Positions 22,757 to 40,599 are shown, numbered from the stretch's first letter. The stretch: 64,000 nucleotides of DNA from Apostichopus japonicus (GCF_037975245.1 NC_092568.1:20181001-20245000); one strand, 5' to 3'. Notes: generated by a model not told the origin, from the letters alone. Made by a program: numbers and translations.

Positions 22757-23937
22757 GACAGCTACTATACACTGGTATCTGTTATTTTATGATACCATTT
22801 CATGCTTTATTTGTCATGAAACAAGAAATGAAATTAACACCAGTGTAGGTTCGATAGGCAGACTAACGTTACAAGGCCAAACTAAGCCCAGAGCATGTCT
22901 CTATGGCTGCTGGTAGTACTGGCACCACGCACACACACCAACAAATGTAGCGTGTAATGTAGCTTATATACAGGCCACTAAGTATATAGTATGGCGCGAG
23001 AAAGCGGAATATATTACTTACAAATATATATATGCTCTACTTGCGAAATACATACATGGTTAACTTCAAAAATACATTTTAGACATATTTATTTATATGT
23101 TTACACATATATATTCCCTGAAAATTATATTTATTCCCTTAAAGTATATATTTATATATTCTCCAGGCGTACAGATTTGGGGGGTCGAAAAAAAATACAT
23201 GTGCGAAAAATTTAACATTGGTCTGAATGGTCTAGAATCACCATAATGACCACTCATTAACGACCCTTCGACCGCGGACCGGCAGTAGGCTATAGTTGCT
23301 GAAAAACCGGACGTGACATAGCGCATAGGCCGGGTTATCACTTCCAGGACGTACCCTGATGCTCTTAAAACACCAAATTTTCAAGAAAGGAGACAATACT
23401 ATTGCTGAGAATCAGTCTATTACCCCAATAATGTTTCAGACGCAATCTGATGCATCAGTATGACATATAGTTCGGTCATTCAGTGTGTTACTTGACTGAA
23501 AGCCCAGTCAATCTTTCCTTATTTTGACGCGCAATTTGCAGATTTGTCGAAAAATGTCAATGGCAGTGTCAAACTCACAAAAGATATGTCATGATATTTC
23601 AAAGTACCTTACCAGACTGGTTTTTCTATTTCACTGAACTATTTGATGACCATATCAAGACATGGGATCTCAAAATAAAGGATGTTGAGAAAACTTTAGA
23701 GCAGCTTACAAGCATGGACTGCAATCCTGTGGGGGCGGGGGACACGTCTCCTACATTTCTATGGGTGGGGGACACACTACCAAATGTCCCCCCCCCCCCA
23801 CACACACACACATTTTAGTGTCGTTCCTCTATTTGGTTAGGGCTTACACATCTCAGGATTCATATCATCGACTATTAGAAGTTCAGTTCTATGAAAAGTG
23901 ACCGAGATTTTTCACATCGGTATGACCTGCAACTTTG
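22757..23937. other. Unassigned interval before copy 2
   Basis: Low-complexity patches (C-runs near 23790, CA-repeat near 23802) and AT-rich DNA. No gene supported. Confidence 0.4.
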
Positions 23938-24520
23938 TCTGAGATTGAAACCACAAGCTGTGTGCGGATAACGGTGCGGCCTATAACTAGTTCAAGAAGT
24001 CATGGCACTTCATAGCTAGAGCCAAAGCCTGTACATATTTGTTGTTTAGTTGTAGATGGTGTTTCAAAGACGGTGCCCGTTCCCTAATATTGGAGAAATG
24101 AAATAGGGAGCATATTCCATGGCAGCGCATCCCATGTTACCTAGTTGTTGAGTGATACCGGAGTTTACCCCACAGTGAGAACACTGGGTACACGGTGGTT
24201 ACATAGTACGCTCCGACCAGAATTCACCCGATTACCAGATGCAGACCCACCTAGCATTATTTTGGTGCCTTCATCACTTTAGCCACCACTCATATGGGAC
24301 CTATTCTAAGTCTGACAATACATGCGCATGTGTGAGGTCCTGAAAATATAATTAAGTGGTTTGTCTTGCCAATAAAGAGTGGTTATTCTGTGTAACATTG
24401 TGTAAAAAATTGTCAGACTCAAAGCGCCAGGGGTGCATTCTGTACAATCATAATACTTGGGTAATACGCCCTTAATGACAGTTAGTTAAAGCCAATTTAT
24501 ACGCTTTAACACATCAGTAA

Positions 24521-24680
24521 AATCACTGTGGTCGAGTGGTACGGGCTTAGGTTCGTGACACGAAGAGGTTCCGGGGTTCGATTCCTACCTTCGCCTGATG
24601 AGTCCCAAAAGGACGAAACCGGTCGTGAAGTGGAATTTTTCTGGTATGTTATTCTTTATTGATTTACTATATATATATAT
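24521..24680 (+). mobile_element. tRNA-derived SINE with embedded hammerhead ribozyme (copy 2)
   Basis: A box 24529-24539, B box 24575-24585, hammerhead 24581-24636, then a T-rich tail and (TA)n. It lies exactly 21840 bp from copy 1 and differs at few positions. Promoter, ribozyme and tail occur in that order on one strand. Confidence 0.75.
24581..24636 (+). ncRNA. Hammerhead ribozyme, type I, apparently intact
   Basis: All core elements are present: CTGATGA (24595-24601), stem II GTCC/GGAC with loop CAAAA (24602-24614), GAAA (24615-24618), palindromic CCGG for stem III (24619-24622) and TC, predicting cleavage after 24624. Stem I closes with CTTCGC (24589-24594) / GTGAAG (24625-24630), then an asymmetric internal loop (TAC versus T), then ATTCC (24581-24585) / GGAAT (24632-24636). 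Internal loops in stem I that contact loop II are typical of natural hammerheads. A 2+2 stem III with no loop suggests pairing between two molecules, as in double-hammerhead designs of animal satellites; this is inference. Confidence 0.85.
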
Positions 24681-27072
24681 ATATATACAACCGCCTTTTG
24701 ATTTTATTCAAGTATAGCCTAAAATCCTGACTTTTTCGATTCTTGTCAAAATCATGCATATTGATTAGTGGATCTTTCTGAAATATAGAAGGGATATAAT
24801 CGTGACCATTCATCCTGGCATGCGTTCGCCTCCGTTGTCCAATGCTGATTTCTGTGAGGTGACTTTCAAAATTGTAATGAAAATCCCTGTTTTGTTTTTT
24901 TAAATACGGGTATGAGGTAAGCAAACGTTTACGTCTGTGTATATCGAAATGCCCCCTATCTAAATATAACTGCGTCTTGTCAATATTTATTGGCTCGAAA
25001 TGAATCGTCCCAAGAAATAGATATTTTCTGTCGGTCAAATCTAGAAGAAATCTAAATATGTTAAGTTTTATGCACAAATTCCTCAGTTTATATTAGTTTC
25101 ACGAAAGATTCGGCCAAAATTTCGATGGTAATCATTCCATAAGAATATCGAAAAGGTAATTTACGATCGATTTAATAAAAGTGAAAATAGTCGATTTTTC
25201 AATTTCCGGAGAGCTAGGTCCCAGTTGCCTAACGGAAACCTGTCCAAACTCTGTCACTGGAAATTTAGTGAACCTTGTTAAAGAAGGCACTCAACGCATA
25301 TGAAATATATTAATATACAACAACCAGTTAGTATTTTATCACCATCCGTTTCATTTTTGAAGGAAAAAAGTACGATTACAACATTGCACCCTTCTATACC
25401 TTAGCGTACAACTTCCGGGGAACACAAAACCGTATAACATTTATGCATAACAAAGGGTTTGATTTGACTGTTTTGAAATCACGTATCACAGGCAAGGAAA
25501 ATGAGCAGACTAGGACAGAATATATTTCATACACCTTGGAAAAAGAGGTAAAATACAATTTAACGCCTCACCAAGTTTACGAACAACACATTGAACGTAT
25601 ATTGTGTGGCTATAGGAGTATCCTGACCAAATCTGAGAAATTCGAATTTTAGCCTCCTTTTAAGGCTATATGATTTTTTCAAATTTTCTGCCAAAATTGC
25701 GACTTTTATAATTCCACCGAAAAATCATGCGTAGGATAGGTGGCGCCATTCCGCTTCCCTATCGTGTAAAAAGAGTTTTGTAATAACTCCCTACTCTGAT
25801 GATGATAACTGTGCTGTGATGGAAAAGCAAAATTGAACGCCTTGCAATGTGTCATTTATCATATTTCTTGCAGAAAGACTTTGTATAAGCCACTTTTGAC
25901 TCGACGGAAACTCGTTTCCGTTTCCGTTCCCGAGCAGTCGGTATGTGCCATTGTTTTCAAGTATTTGCGTGAGGTTGGAATGACTCGCACAAGTTGATAA
26001 TGTCACTTGAGGTCAGAGGAATGCCTCGATCCGCTTAGTCGGCCTATAACTCTCGTTTCATGTTGCAATGACTTTCCTATTCGGTAATATCACTCTCTGC
26101 TACAGAGTTTTACCTTCTGACGTAAAATTTCATGCGTCTGTGTCCATTGCTGTCTGTAAGAAGAAACAACCGTTCTAAACAACTATGACATTTCTACTTT
26201 ATATGCCAATACCGAAGAGACATCGAAGAACAAAATGTTACGCTAAAAATATTCGCAAATAGTGATGTTTATATACGGTTCAGTATGTAAACGTGGGTGC
26301 GTGTGTGTGTGTTGGCTTATGCATGAAAAGTTAAGTACTGATAAATAGCAGTCATGCTTCTGTCAGCTTTATTTGCTGCGGAAATTGATACAACTTTCTG
26401 TCTTAAAAGAGCAGCATAGGCATTTTTGCCATGTTAACATTATCATGGTAAGGGGAAAGTGAAGTTCAATGAATGACCAACTTGTCAGTTATCCAGCGAT
26501 AAGGGGTTTCTTTGACCTAATATGAGACTTACAAGACTATACAAAGCACATCATTTTCATGGTTCGGTGTATTAGTCAATGAGGCATTTAAAATTGAGTC
26601 TGCTACCACAAAGACGCACCACGAATTTGATAGCGCCCTCTAAAATTGTTCTCATAGCTTAAAGTATCAGGTGGCATACTCCTATTAGAGTTTATATCCA
26701 TCCGCCCGATTGTTCTCCTGTTTCAGGAAAAGTGCCAACAAGGAGCATGAGAACATCTTTTTTGACCTGTTATCAATTAGGATCTGCTTTCTTGGGGGCT
26801 TGCATTTTGAAGAGCATGAATGGAAGTACATGTGGTGCAAAAATCGTGTCAATTGTGCCAATTGTAGACCCCTTTAGGCTTCCCAGGAGCAGCGTACGAA
26901 CATTGTTTACTACTGAGTGAAGAGGTTTGTTTACAAGTGGCGAAAACTTCAGGCTCTGATAGCAAAACCCTCTGCGCGATTATGGTGCAGACAATTGATG
27001 GTGCCATGATTGGCCAACTTGTCAGTTATCCAGTGATGGGTAGCGTTTAGCTAGTGAGAACTTTTATATAGG
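24641..27072. other. Non-coding part of duplication copy 2
   Basis: Homologous to 2800-5240. No frame is conserved in a way that suggests selection, and no splice-supported exon was found. Confidence 0.6.
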
Positions 27073-27080
27073 CTCAGAGA

Positions 27081-28314
27081 CAGTGGCGGCGGAACCGGGG
27101 GGGCTTGGGGGGGCTCAGCCCCCCCAATGAAAAAGTTGAGGGGGCAAAAGCATGATAAGCCCCCCCAATATTTACCAAGGCTCCGAAACGTACATCTGCC
27201 CATTTTTTAATGCACACTTGTCGATCTGTCCGATGCACACGTATACTACATATAGGTGTAATAATTAAATATGATAATTGATTGTCTGTATCATGCCTCA
27301 TCGAATATTAGTGTTTTAAATAAGAGGGTAATAAGCTAAACGCTACACTCATGAACATTTGCGTTTACACTACGAGTACACGCAAGGCGTGGAACATGGC
27401 TTTATTTTTTAAACGCAATCAATTATTAAACGAACAAAAACACAATATTAGCATTTCACCTGTACTGTATAGGGTACATGCATTCATGACATGATGACAG
27501 TGCTAGGTCATAGAAATTTGTTGGCAACTGCACATGGTTTTGGAATTACCCATTTGTTGACATTAAGAAATGCTTTCTGTTTTTTCTTATGACATTTATT
27601 TAATTCAGGGCGTCGGAGCCGGTACGGGCAGGTCCGCCGAACGCCGGACCAATATTCACGACGCAAAAAAAAGTAGGACTAAAAAATGGAGAAAAAAAAA
27701 TCTCGGAGGTATATGTTTCAATGATTTTCAATAATGATGACGGCAAGTAGGCTAAATGTGACTACTCTGGCATGGCAGGGGTCTTGCTTTCAAGCCCGGC
27801 AAGTGCCATTTCCTGCAATCTGGGAGGCATATTTTCAAAATTTTCTCCATTACGCTCCGCGCCAACCATGGTGGCGCGTAGCGTAGTTTGACCTACCAAA
27901 TGTCCCCCGATAATTATGATATTTGGCCACACTCTGAACCGCCGTACCAATCAAAAATAGCTTCCGACGCCCTTGTAATTATTGCATTTAATTGCAAGTA
28001 GTAATTTACTACACTCAAAAACGTCTCTGCGAGTACACGTCGAGTATACTCTCTTAAAACACCATCGAATATACAAATTACAATGTTTTTACAGATTTAT
28101 ACGTGCAATCTGAGAAATTGCAGGCTTGAGACCCATGTTTTAGGGCTAGGTATTCGCAGCATAAAACACTCGGTAAGTGCCGTTTCCGGCCATCTGGGGG
28201 GGTTGAAAAACCCCAAATTTTCTTGTACGCTCCGCGCCAACCGATGGTGGCGCTCCGCTTAGATAGTTTCCACATATTAGCCCCCCCAATAATTTTCCCG
28301 TTCCGCCGCGCCTG
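27081..28314. mobile_element. hAT-like element private to copy 2
   Basis: Ends CAGTGGCGGCGGAACCGG and, from the right, CAGGCGCGGCGGAACGGG. A perfect 8-bp target duplication CTCAGAGA lies at 27073-27080 and 28315-28322. The uninterrupted site is visible in copy 1 (about 5245) and copy 3 (about 47688), which proves the insertion and its boundaries. No transposase frame. Confidence 0.95.
27606..27975. mobile_element. Probable second hAT-like MITE nested inside
   Basis: Ends CAGGGCGTCGGAGCC and, from the right, CAAGGGCGTCGGAAGC form an inverted repeat with an offset of one base. Flanks share TAATT but no perfect 8-bp duplication, so the boundaries are approximate. Confidence 0.55.
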
Positions 28315-28575
28315 CTCAGAGACCACATTACTTTTTTGATTTAGTGTGTAAGTCAATGGGGCTTTTAATGGGGGTATGCTACAATAACGACATGGTCATG
28401 GGTTCAGGTAGTGCGAACTTCTACAAGGACTTTAAGATCACAATACATTAACGATTTAGTGTGTAAGTCAATCGGACACTTTTATGGAGTGTGCTCATAG
28501 AAAGTTGCTTTACCAAAATGCAGGCTAGTTACTTACTATATTAGCCAAAGCTCAAACTCACCCTGGTTAGAGATA

Positions 28576-28576
<1 letters not shown>

Positions 28577-28636
<60 letters not shown>
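28577..28636. repeat. (TA)n microsatellite
   Basis: About 30 TA units; only about 8 units at the homologous place in copy 1 (5508-5524). Confidence 0.95.
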
Positions 28637-28642
<6 letters not shown>

Positions 28643-28906
28643 CTAAAATATTCAGGTTGGTGGTTTTACACTATCACACCGACCCATTCTCTTTTACGAT
28701 CATGGATCTGTTCGTTCTGAAATAGTCAAAACTAGATCTGCATCTCAGCAATTGGATATAGAATTATTAACTTAATGTATACAATAATCTTATTTCTCCG
28801 TATGAACCACAAAACAACGGTAAATATTTGCCACCTCAGTGCAGAATATAACGATATGTAAGCTACCTGAATTCACTAAGAGGCCGTCTTAAAAGGGTGT
28901 TTGGAT

Positions 28907-28934
28907 CAGAGCCGTAAATAGAGATACGGCTCTG
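28907..28934. repeat. Imperfect palindrome, copy 2
   Basis: CAGAGCCGTA / TACGGCTCTG arms around AATAGAGA; homologue of 5793-5820. Confidence 0.8.
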
Positions 28935-29099
28935 GTTTGGTTTATGCTATAGCGCCGTCTATTAAGTCGGCTAACACTGTATATCCATTATAACTGTCAT
29001 GTGATATGCTACTACACCATATGGTATAAGACCTGCACTTCTTTCGAGAAGTATTCTCTGCCTTTTGGATGAGATTGCAAATGATAATAATCAGCATGA

Positions 29100-29365
29100 C
29101 GGATGGAGAGAGGGATGGATGGAGAGAAGGAGAGATGGGGGGGGGGAGGTTGAGAGAGAGACGGAGAGGTGGAGAGAGGGGTGGAGGGAGAGATAGAGAA
29201 GTGGAGGGAGGGAGAGGTGAATCGTCCAACGCCCCACCGCGCTAGGTGGATGGAGGGGTGGAGGGAGGGAGAGAGCGAGAGAGGGAGAGGTGGACAGAGG
29301 GGTAGAGAGATGTGGAGAGAGGGTGAAGGGAGAGAGAGAGAGGTGAGTGGAGAGAAAGCGTGAGG
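29100..29365. repeat. Purine-rich (GA) tract, copy 2
   Basis: Homologue of 5985-6260 with small length changes. Confidence 0.8.
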
Positions 29366-31095
29366 GGGGTTGAACGCCTTTGGTTTGGCTTTGTAAACTT
29401 TGGCAAGTTTAGCAGTATTTCGTGCGTCCCAACGTATAATCTCTTTAACTAAGAGAACGGTCACACTTTGACACAAACAGTTGATCACAATTTGATGTAA
29501 AGTCCAAATCTTGAGAAAGTAGTCGAAATCTGATCAATATACAATTAATATCATAAAGTCGAATTAGTCGAAATTTTGATAAAGAAGTCCAAATATTCGT
29601 GAAGTTTGAGGCAAACAGTTGAAATTTCGAAAGAACAAGTCAGTTTTCCGAAAAAGAAAGCGCAATATTGAGAAAATAATTGAACTTTCGAGAAACTATT
29701 TCGGAGATAAGATTAGTCCAAATTTGGAGATGAAAAGTTCAAACCTCCAGAGTTCCATCTGGGCCACCGTAACACTACAAACCTCAAGTCCCCAACCCCC
29801 CTCCCGCCTCAAAAAAAAAATCCCGTCGGTGTTCGCCCCCCTCACTGTCTAACGACATTGTTGTAACGTAGTTACCTAATTTCATTAAGCGAGTCACAAA
29901 GACCAAGGCACAATTAATACGTAAATGTGGACAATCATTTAGTTGACCGTTTCTCATTGAGGATAATTTATCAGTATATTTGACAGCTTCTCAGTGACGT
30001 GCACAGGATTTCAAGAGTGGGGAGGGTGGGGAGGGTGGGGAGAGGGGTTCCTTGAGATACGATAGAGGGTGACCATAACCCCAGCCACCCCTTCCCCCTT
30101 TTTTCAGTCACTGATACGACTCTTTGTTTGTATAAATGGATAGAGAATTCGGGAGCAATATGAGGATGTATTTTTATATGTGGGTGAAGGTCGAAGATTT
30201 CCAGAATTTCCATAGTCATTTATATAGTTTTATATATGATAGAATGAGATATTTTGACCAACTTTTTCTAATAAATCAAAATAAGCCATATGGAAAAGTA
30301 ATCGTGTTTACAGACTTGGGGTAAACTGTCCTACTGGAAGGGCCACACATGCGACTGGGAGAGGTGGGAAGGCCCCCCCCCCGTCCCCTTCCCTCAGCTA
30401 GTATGTTGGAAAGGCCACGCCGTTTACTGTGAAAGTGATCCGTCACTACAGGTCTCCATTTGACCATGCATTTATTCCAGATATACGTTTAAGACAATTA
30501 TATCGACATTCACCTAGCTGTTGATTTCCCTTGCAAAATTGGATTTTGATTTTGAGGTGTGTTCAGGTGAGAGTGGGGGAGGGGTGGGCGTTAGAAATGA
30601 GGGTGTCTGACCACAGATCATTAAATCTGTCGCCACTTTGCAAAAGAATACATTCAAGTATATGACAATTGTTTTTTTTTTCTTTTTCGTCTTTGCTATT
30701 GCAAAAGGGTGTCTTTGTTATCGATATTAATAGAAAGAACATTCAACAGACTGCGATATATTCACGTACTATACGTCCCACCACCATGTGCTTTTAAAGC
30801 TTAAAGGAATTAACACAAACATAAAATAACAAACAATACATAAATGCTTTTGTTCAAGTGTCAATGTGCATCAATTATGAAATCCCGCAGGTTTCGTCTA
30901 AAAGCGATAATTTCGCACAAATATAGAGATTACTATACCTGTAGGAAAGAATGTGTATGCCGAGCAAAATGACTCGGGAAAGAGGATTAGAAAATTGTAA
31001 CTATTAATAATTGTAACAGTTAACGAGTTTTACTACTAAAGCATACTTTGTCTACTTCAAATTATTGTTATTCCGTGTTTCTTTTCCTACTCCGC

Positions 31096-35857
<4,762 letters not shown>

Positions 35858-35924
35858 CTTGGGTAGTAGTTGTGGGATCTTCAATTCGCAATGAATGAAT
35901 GGCTTGAATGATTCCCAGTTCCTG

Positions 35925-35934
35925 GTTTTATCCG
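35925..35934 (-). promoter_or_regulatory. TATA-like box of lectin 2
   Basis: The minus strand reads CGGATAAAAC about 70 bp upstream of the ATG, the same position as in lectins 1 and 3. Confidence 0.45.
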
Positions 35935-36403
35935 ATAATGTAAAACCAGTATCGTTGATGTCACGCTATTGACGAGTGTGGTCGGGAAGGCGTGGCTTGT
36001 TTTCTTTCTACGCATGATTGCAGCATAAAGTTAACCCATCGGTTTTGTAGCTAGCTGATGGCGTTATTTTTTTTGTATATGAAGTTTCTAATAAACATCC
36101 AGAACCAAAGCGACTGTAAGGTTGAAAGTTCGCCGAACGGCAATACTTTACTGATACGTATCAGTATGTTGTTTATATGTAACAAATAAAATTATCTTGC
36201 AGATATTTATTAGGGGCTGATCCAGGAAGGGGGTAGGGTGTGGCTCTGGGTCGTTGAAATGTAGGGGGTGGTGCGGGTCCTCCTCATAGAAATGAAATAA
36301 TAAGTTGGACCGTCGTGTCATTAAGTGCATTCTGAGGCAAATTTATACTATGAATTAGGTTTATAAATCAATCTTAGGGCAATCTTGTGCTAATTACTAC
36401 CTT

Positions 36404-36850
36404 TGAACCCTTTTGGAACTGGTTTGACGAGTTTTATTCGTCAATGTTTCGGTACGGGGATTGCTTTTGGCGTTTTTGATGGCTTTTTCAGTAGTACCCC
36501 GAAAATATTGTCTGTTTAGGAGGTGTTGTGACAGTTTTTTGGTGCGATAATCAAAATCGACTTCAGACAGAGGAGCAAATGCGTTGAATGCGCAACGCTT
36601 GACTGTATGGAATATTTTTGGTACAGTGACGTAGTTAGCCACTGCTTGGTAAGAGGTAGTTGTGCTTGTTCGTGGGTTTATTGAACAAGTCTGTTTTGAG
36701 TGAGCAATTTTGTAGGGTCACAGTGGTATCCAGGAAGTGAACGTCATGTCCAGAAAAGTCTGCAGTAAATTTGATTGTGTGATGAAACGACTCTTTTAGT
36801 CCGCTTTGCGTTGTTAGGACTTCTCCGACGCAGCGATTTTTGGTTTCGTT
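36404..36850 (-). mobile_element. Penelope-like RT fragment, copy 2
   Basis: Minus-strand frames contain LKESFHHTIKFTADFSGHDV, NKHNYLL and IPYSQALRI.. in order, with stops. Same family as 19167-19925. Its left edge is the point where homology to copy 1 ends. Confidence 0.8.
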
Positions 36851-39260
36851 GAAAATCGTAACCTATGCATTAATGCAGGCGGAGAGTGTGTGTATGTGTG
36901 CGTTTGTTATTCTATCTGACCGAGGACTTGAACAAAAGAATTCCACGTCTTCGGTTGTGATTTCTAAAGAATCACCACGTCCTCGGAAGAATTCTATTGT
37001 ATGGGGTATTGTTAAGGTTAGGGTACGTAGATATGAACAATGGAAAATACAATGGGGTCCTCGGTCTGAATGTGTGTGTGTGTATGTGTGTGTATGGGGG
37101 AGCAGTCATAATACAAATACATTTAAGATGGCAAAACATCTCCTAAATTATTTCTTAGTGCATTTACCTACTGGCTATCAGTCATAATTCGCAAAGTATA
37201 GAACAATTTAAAGAGTTTTGAGACAAGTTTGCTATTGCTGCTAGGATTTTTCGAAGATAGATGCTTTCACAACCTCCGATTTTCATTGCGTAAAGATCTC
37301 TTTGATTTAGGCAGTGTAATGAAGTAATAGTGATATTTTTTTTCATGCACAAATCTGCAGCTAAAAGACAAGATAAATAATGGGGCAGATGTACGAAATC
37401 GCGCTAATCGAGTAGCGGTTCAATGTAGCAGTAAGGTACTGTACAGGCTTAGGACTCTTGCACACCTAGCTAGTATGTGCATAGAAATATAGTTTCGAGT
37501 TATATCCAGGGATGTGTATATAACACATCCCAGGTAATGTAAGTTTCATGGACATTTAATCATGTTTACAACGTATTACGTTTCGAGACCATCTATTGTT
37601 CAGAATGATTATACAGATTCGATTTCATATACAAAGTTCTTCCTAAGAAACCAAAGACATATTAGAGGGTATATCTATATTCATTTTTTATTACTTTCTG
37701 ATCCCAGCACTATCACGCATGCATGAACCTCTAATATATTTGTAAAGTGGACGCTATCGTCGGTTAAATAAGGGTGGCGCTCTAACTGACACGTCGAACG
37801 TCGGTTAAAGAAGCATAATTGTAATATAGTGCTTAAATAAGTGTTGCTTAGTGTGTGAAGTGTTGCCCGATCATCGGTTAAATAAAGATGGCGCTTTTTT
37901 ATGTATCTGGCCGGTCTGCGAGACCACTTTGTTGCTATTATAGAAAGAATATAAATGATTATACAGATTCGATTTCATATACAAAGTCTACCTAAGAAAC
38001 CAAAGACATATTAGAGGGTATGTATGGATTTCCTTTACTCAATTGATTTTACCTTCTGATCCACTTTGTTGCTATTCTCGGTATCGATCTCGGTCTCGAT
38101 ACAATGTGGAGTCACATCTCGGACCTTGCTGTTCTCGAATATTTATATAGGTCACGCATACGGGTACCTAAATTCTAAAATGGCCGAAAAGCCGCAACTT
38201 TACCTATATGTTGGATACCAGACCATAATAGTTTACATTGCATTAATTAATTTCAAATACGCGGTGTCATGTGTTCAATGGAAGTCAAAAGACAAGACTT
38301 GCGCAAATAACCAAAATGTCTGAAAATGTGTTGCAATCTCAGCTTATAACAGTTAAAAGGATATTCCTATATGCCGAAAGATGATTGCATGGCAACATTG
38401 TTCCTCCAAATTGTACGTTCTTTTGGCTGCTGTGAGCAAAATAGCTGAACTGAGTGGTCACAGGCCTATACCCATGTAGGACGTAATTTTAGTTTGAATG
38501 AGTATCTTTTGAATAATTCTTAAAGAGCGTATATTAGTTAACGTAACATGTCAAAGGTCATAACGGCCAGTGAGGTCAAGGCTCAAGTGCGTCAAGTTTG
38601 GTGGTTGCATGATTAACAATGTCCTACAGAGTGATCATGACATCGTAGTGGTCACGATTCTCAAATTTTGGATGAGATCAGCAACTCTATTGGATTGTAT
38701 TTATATTTCACTTTGTATAGCATATTTCAGTGCAATACTGCTGACCCTCAATAACGCACTTGTTGTCGTATACAGAATGCTTAACATTTTTCTCTTTTTG
38801 TTTGTTGTCGTTGCAAAAGGTGTCCTATAGTGGAGAAAGTCTTACTCACCAATTTCTGTAAGGGATAACTTTATCTCGATATCATCAACAATAAAATATA
38901 TTCTTAGCAAGCTCAATATCTAGCAGATATAGGCCTATACTAAGGACGCTTATACAATGGTTCCTGGTAGATTAATAAAAAGGAAAGAAGACTTCTTTTG
39001 TTTGTCTATTTTGATAAAGAAACGTTTTCAACACCTTTTAAGATGCAATGAAACATGGGTATGCTTATGAAATGAATACTACCAGGTAAGTATACACGTT
39101 CCGTTTGCAAGCTTTCGGCTTCAATTGTAAGAATCAGTCACTCTCTCCGAACGTTAGTATCATTTCAGTGCTACAACGGAATGCCATGCATCCAATCAAC
39201 ACAGCGCAGTTGCAGACCTGTGTGTCCAACGATGTATAGTTAAATAAGTCTGTATTTTAA
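36851..39260. other. Non-coding tail of duplication copy 2
   Basis: No gene supported. A direct repeat of about 75 bp (starting GATTATACAGATTCGATTTC) lies at about 37609-37685 and 37957-38030. A TCGGTTAAATAA..GGCGCT motif occurs twice between them (37758, 37874). The frame at 38066-38323 is open in copy 3 too, but the copies are too similar for that to mean anything. Confidence 0.5.
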
Positions 39261-39590
39261 GACAGCAAAGTTTGTCCCCCCCCTATTTTTTAAGGTAGAT
39301 ATTATTACACTAAACATGTTGATCCCATCTTTCTGCATTTGTTTGTGCAGGATGTGTACACACACATACACACCCACACATACACACATACATGTATAGG
39401 CTCCCAAATGGGGACAACTGCTCAACACAGGAGAATTGGGGACATGATGATATAACTTTGTACTTCCTACTGCTTGCGTAAAATAGCTCTTAAATAATAT
39501 TAAAGGTACCAGCTTAACACTAAAATCTGTTTCTTGTCCATTTTCTATGAATTATTGAACTTGGTTCTACACATACCATGTGGGGACACA

Positions 39591-39836
39591 CTGTGTCACC
39601 TAACTGGGGACTTGGTGTGTCACCTAACTGGGGACTTGGTGTGTCACCTAACTGGGGACTTGGTGTGTCACCTAACTGGGGACTTGGTGTGTCACCTAAC
39701 TGGGGACTTGGTGTGTCACCTAACTGGGGACTTGGTGTGTCACCTAACTGGGGACTTGGTGTGTCACCTAACTGGGGACTTGGTGTGTCAACGAATTGGG
39801 GACTTGGTGTGTCAACAAATTGGGGACTTTCATTAA
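39591..39836. repeat. 24-bp minisatellite, about 10 units
   Basis: Unit TAACTGGGGACTTGGTGTGTCACC-like, with the core TGGGGACTTGGTGTGTCA. Because 24 is a multiple of 3, two frames stay open through the array: a 100-codon frame repeating HLTGDLVC and a 130-codon frame repeating GVSPNWGL. The last two units are diverged. I do not call either frame a gene. Confidence 0.92.
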
Positions 39837-40599
39837 CTGGAGAAACCCAGTGTCAACTAATTGGGAACACACTGTATCGACCAACTGGGGAGACACTGGG
39901 GGCTCAACTGCAGTGGGGACAAACTTTCCTTGTGTCATGCAAAAGAAACAACTTGAAACAAACTGTGTAACATGTCAAAGCATCACCACACCAAAATCAA
40001 AGGTGACTCAAAAATGGGGCAAATTCTTTGATTCTATGATAAAATTCTATTATTGCTATGAAGTAGTTTGTACACCAAAACATCCAATGTCTTTACCCAT
40101 TTAACACCTTCTCAACTTTAATATTTACATGGGTGGATTAAGGCAAGACAGTCCAAGGGTTTATAGTGCATTCATTGAACACATTGAATAGTAAAAAGTA
40201 GCAGTATACACAGTGCATGATGCACAATAAAACTTTATTAACTGAAACTTTCAACAAAAAAAGGTGCATTCTACAGTTTTCAGGAATTCCTAAAACAAAA
40301 TGTTTTGACTGATTGCTTTTCTGTCTGTTGCCTGGTAAAATACAGTTTGCAGACATTTCCCTATAAGAATAGCATAGTTAAACTGATGCTGTACACTACC
40401 AGTATTTGTACTATATATATGCAAATGGAAGTGTGAGTACAGTACTTTAATTTCAGTCTAGAAGTGAAACAATTTGATATGAAACATACAGAAGCATTAA
40501 AACTGCCTCTCAACAAATAATGCTCAAAAATAATTAAGCTGTGTACCCCTACATTAAAGATCCCAAGCAAACTGTTTTGTAAAACAGTTTCCATGACAG

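Noticed and set aside
38066-38323. Gene conserved between 38066 and 63342
   Set aside because: Conservation is explained by the recent duplication of all surrounding DNA; no splice or domain support.
39591-39836. CRISPR-like array
   Set aside because: Units are contiguous with no spacers and the DNA is eukaryotic; it is a minisatellite.
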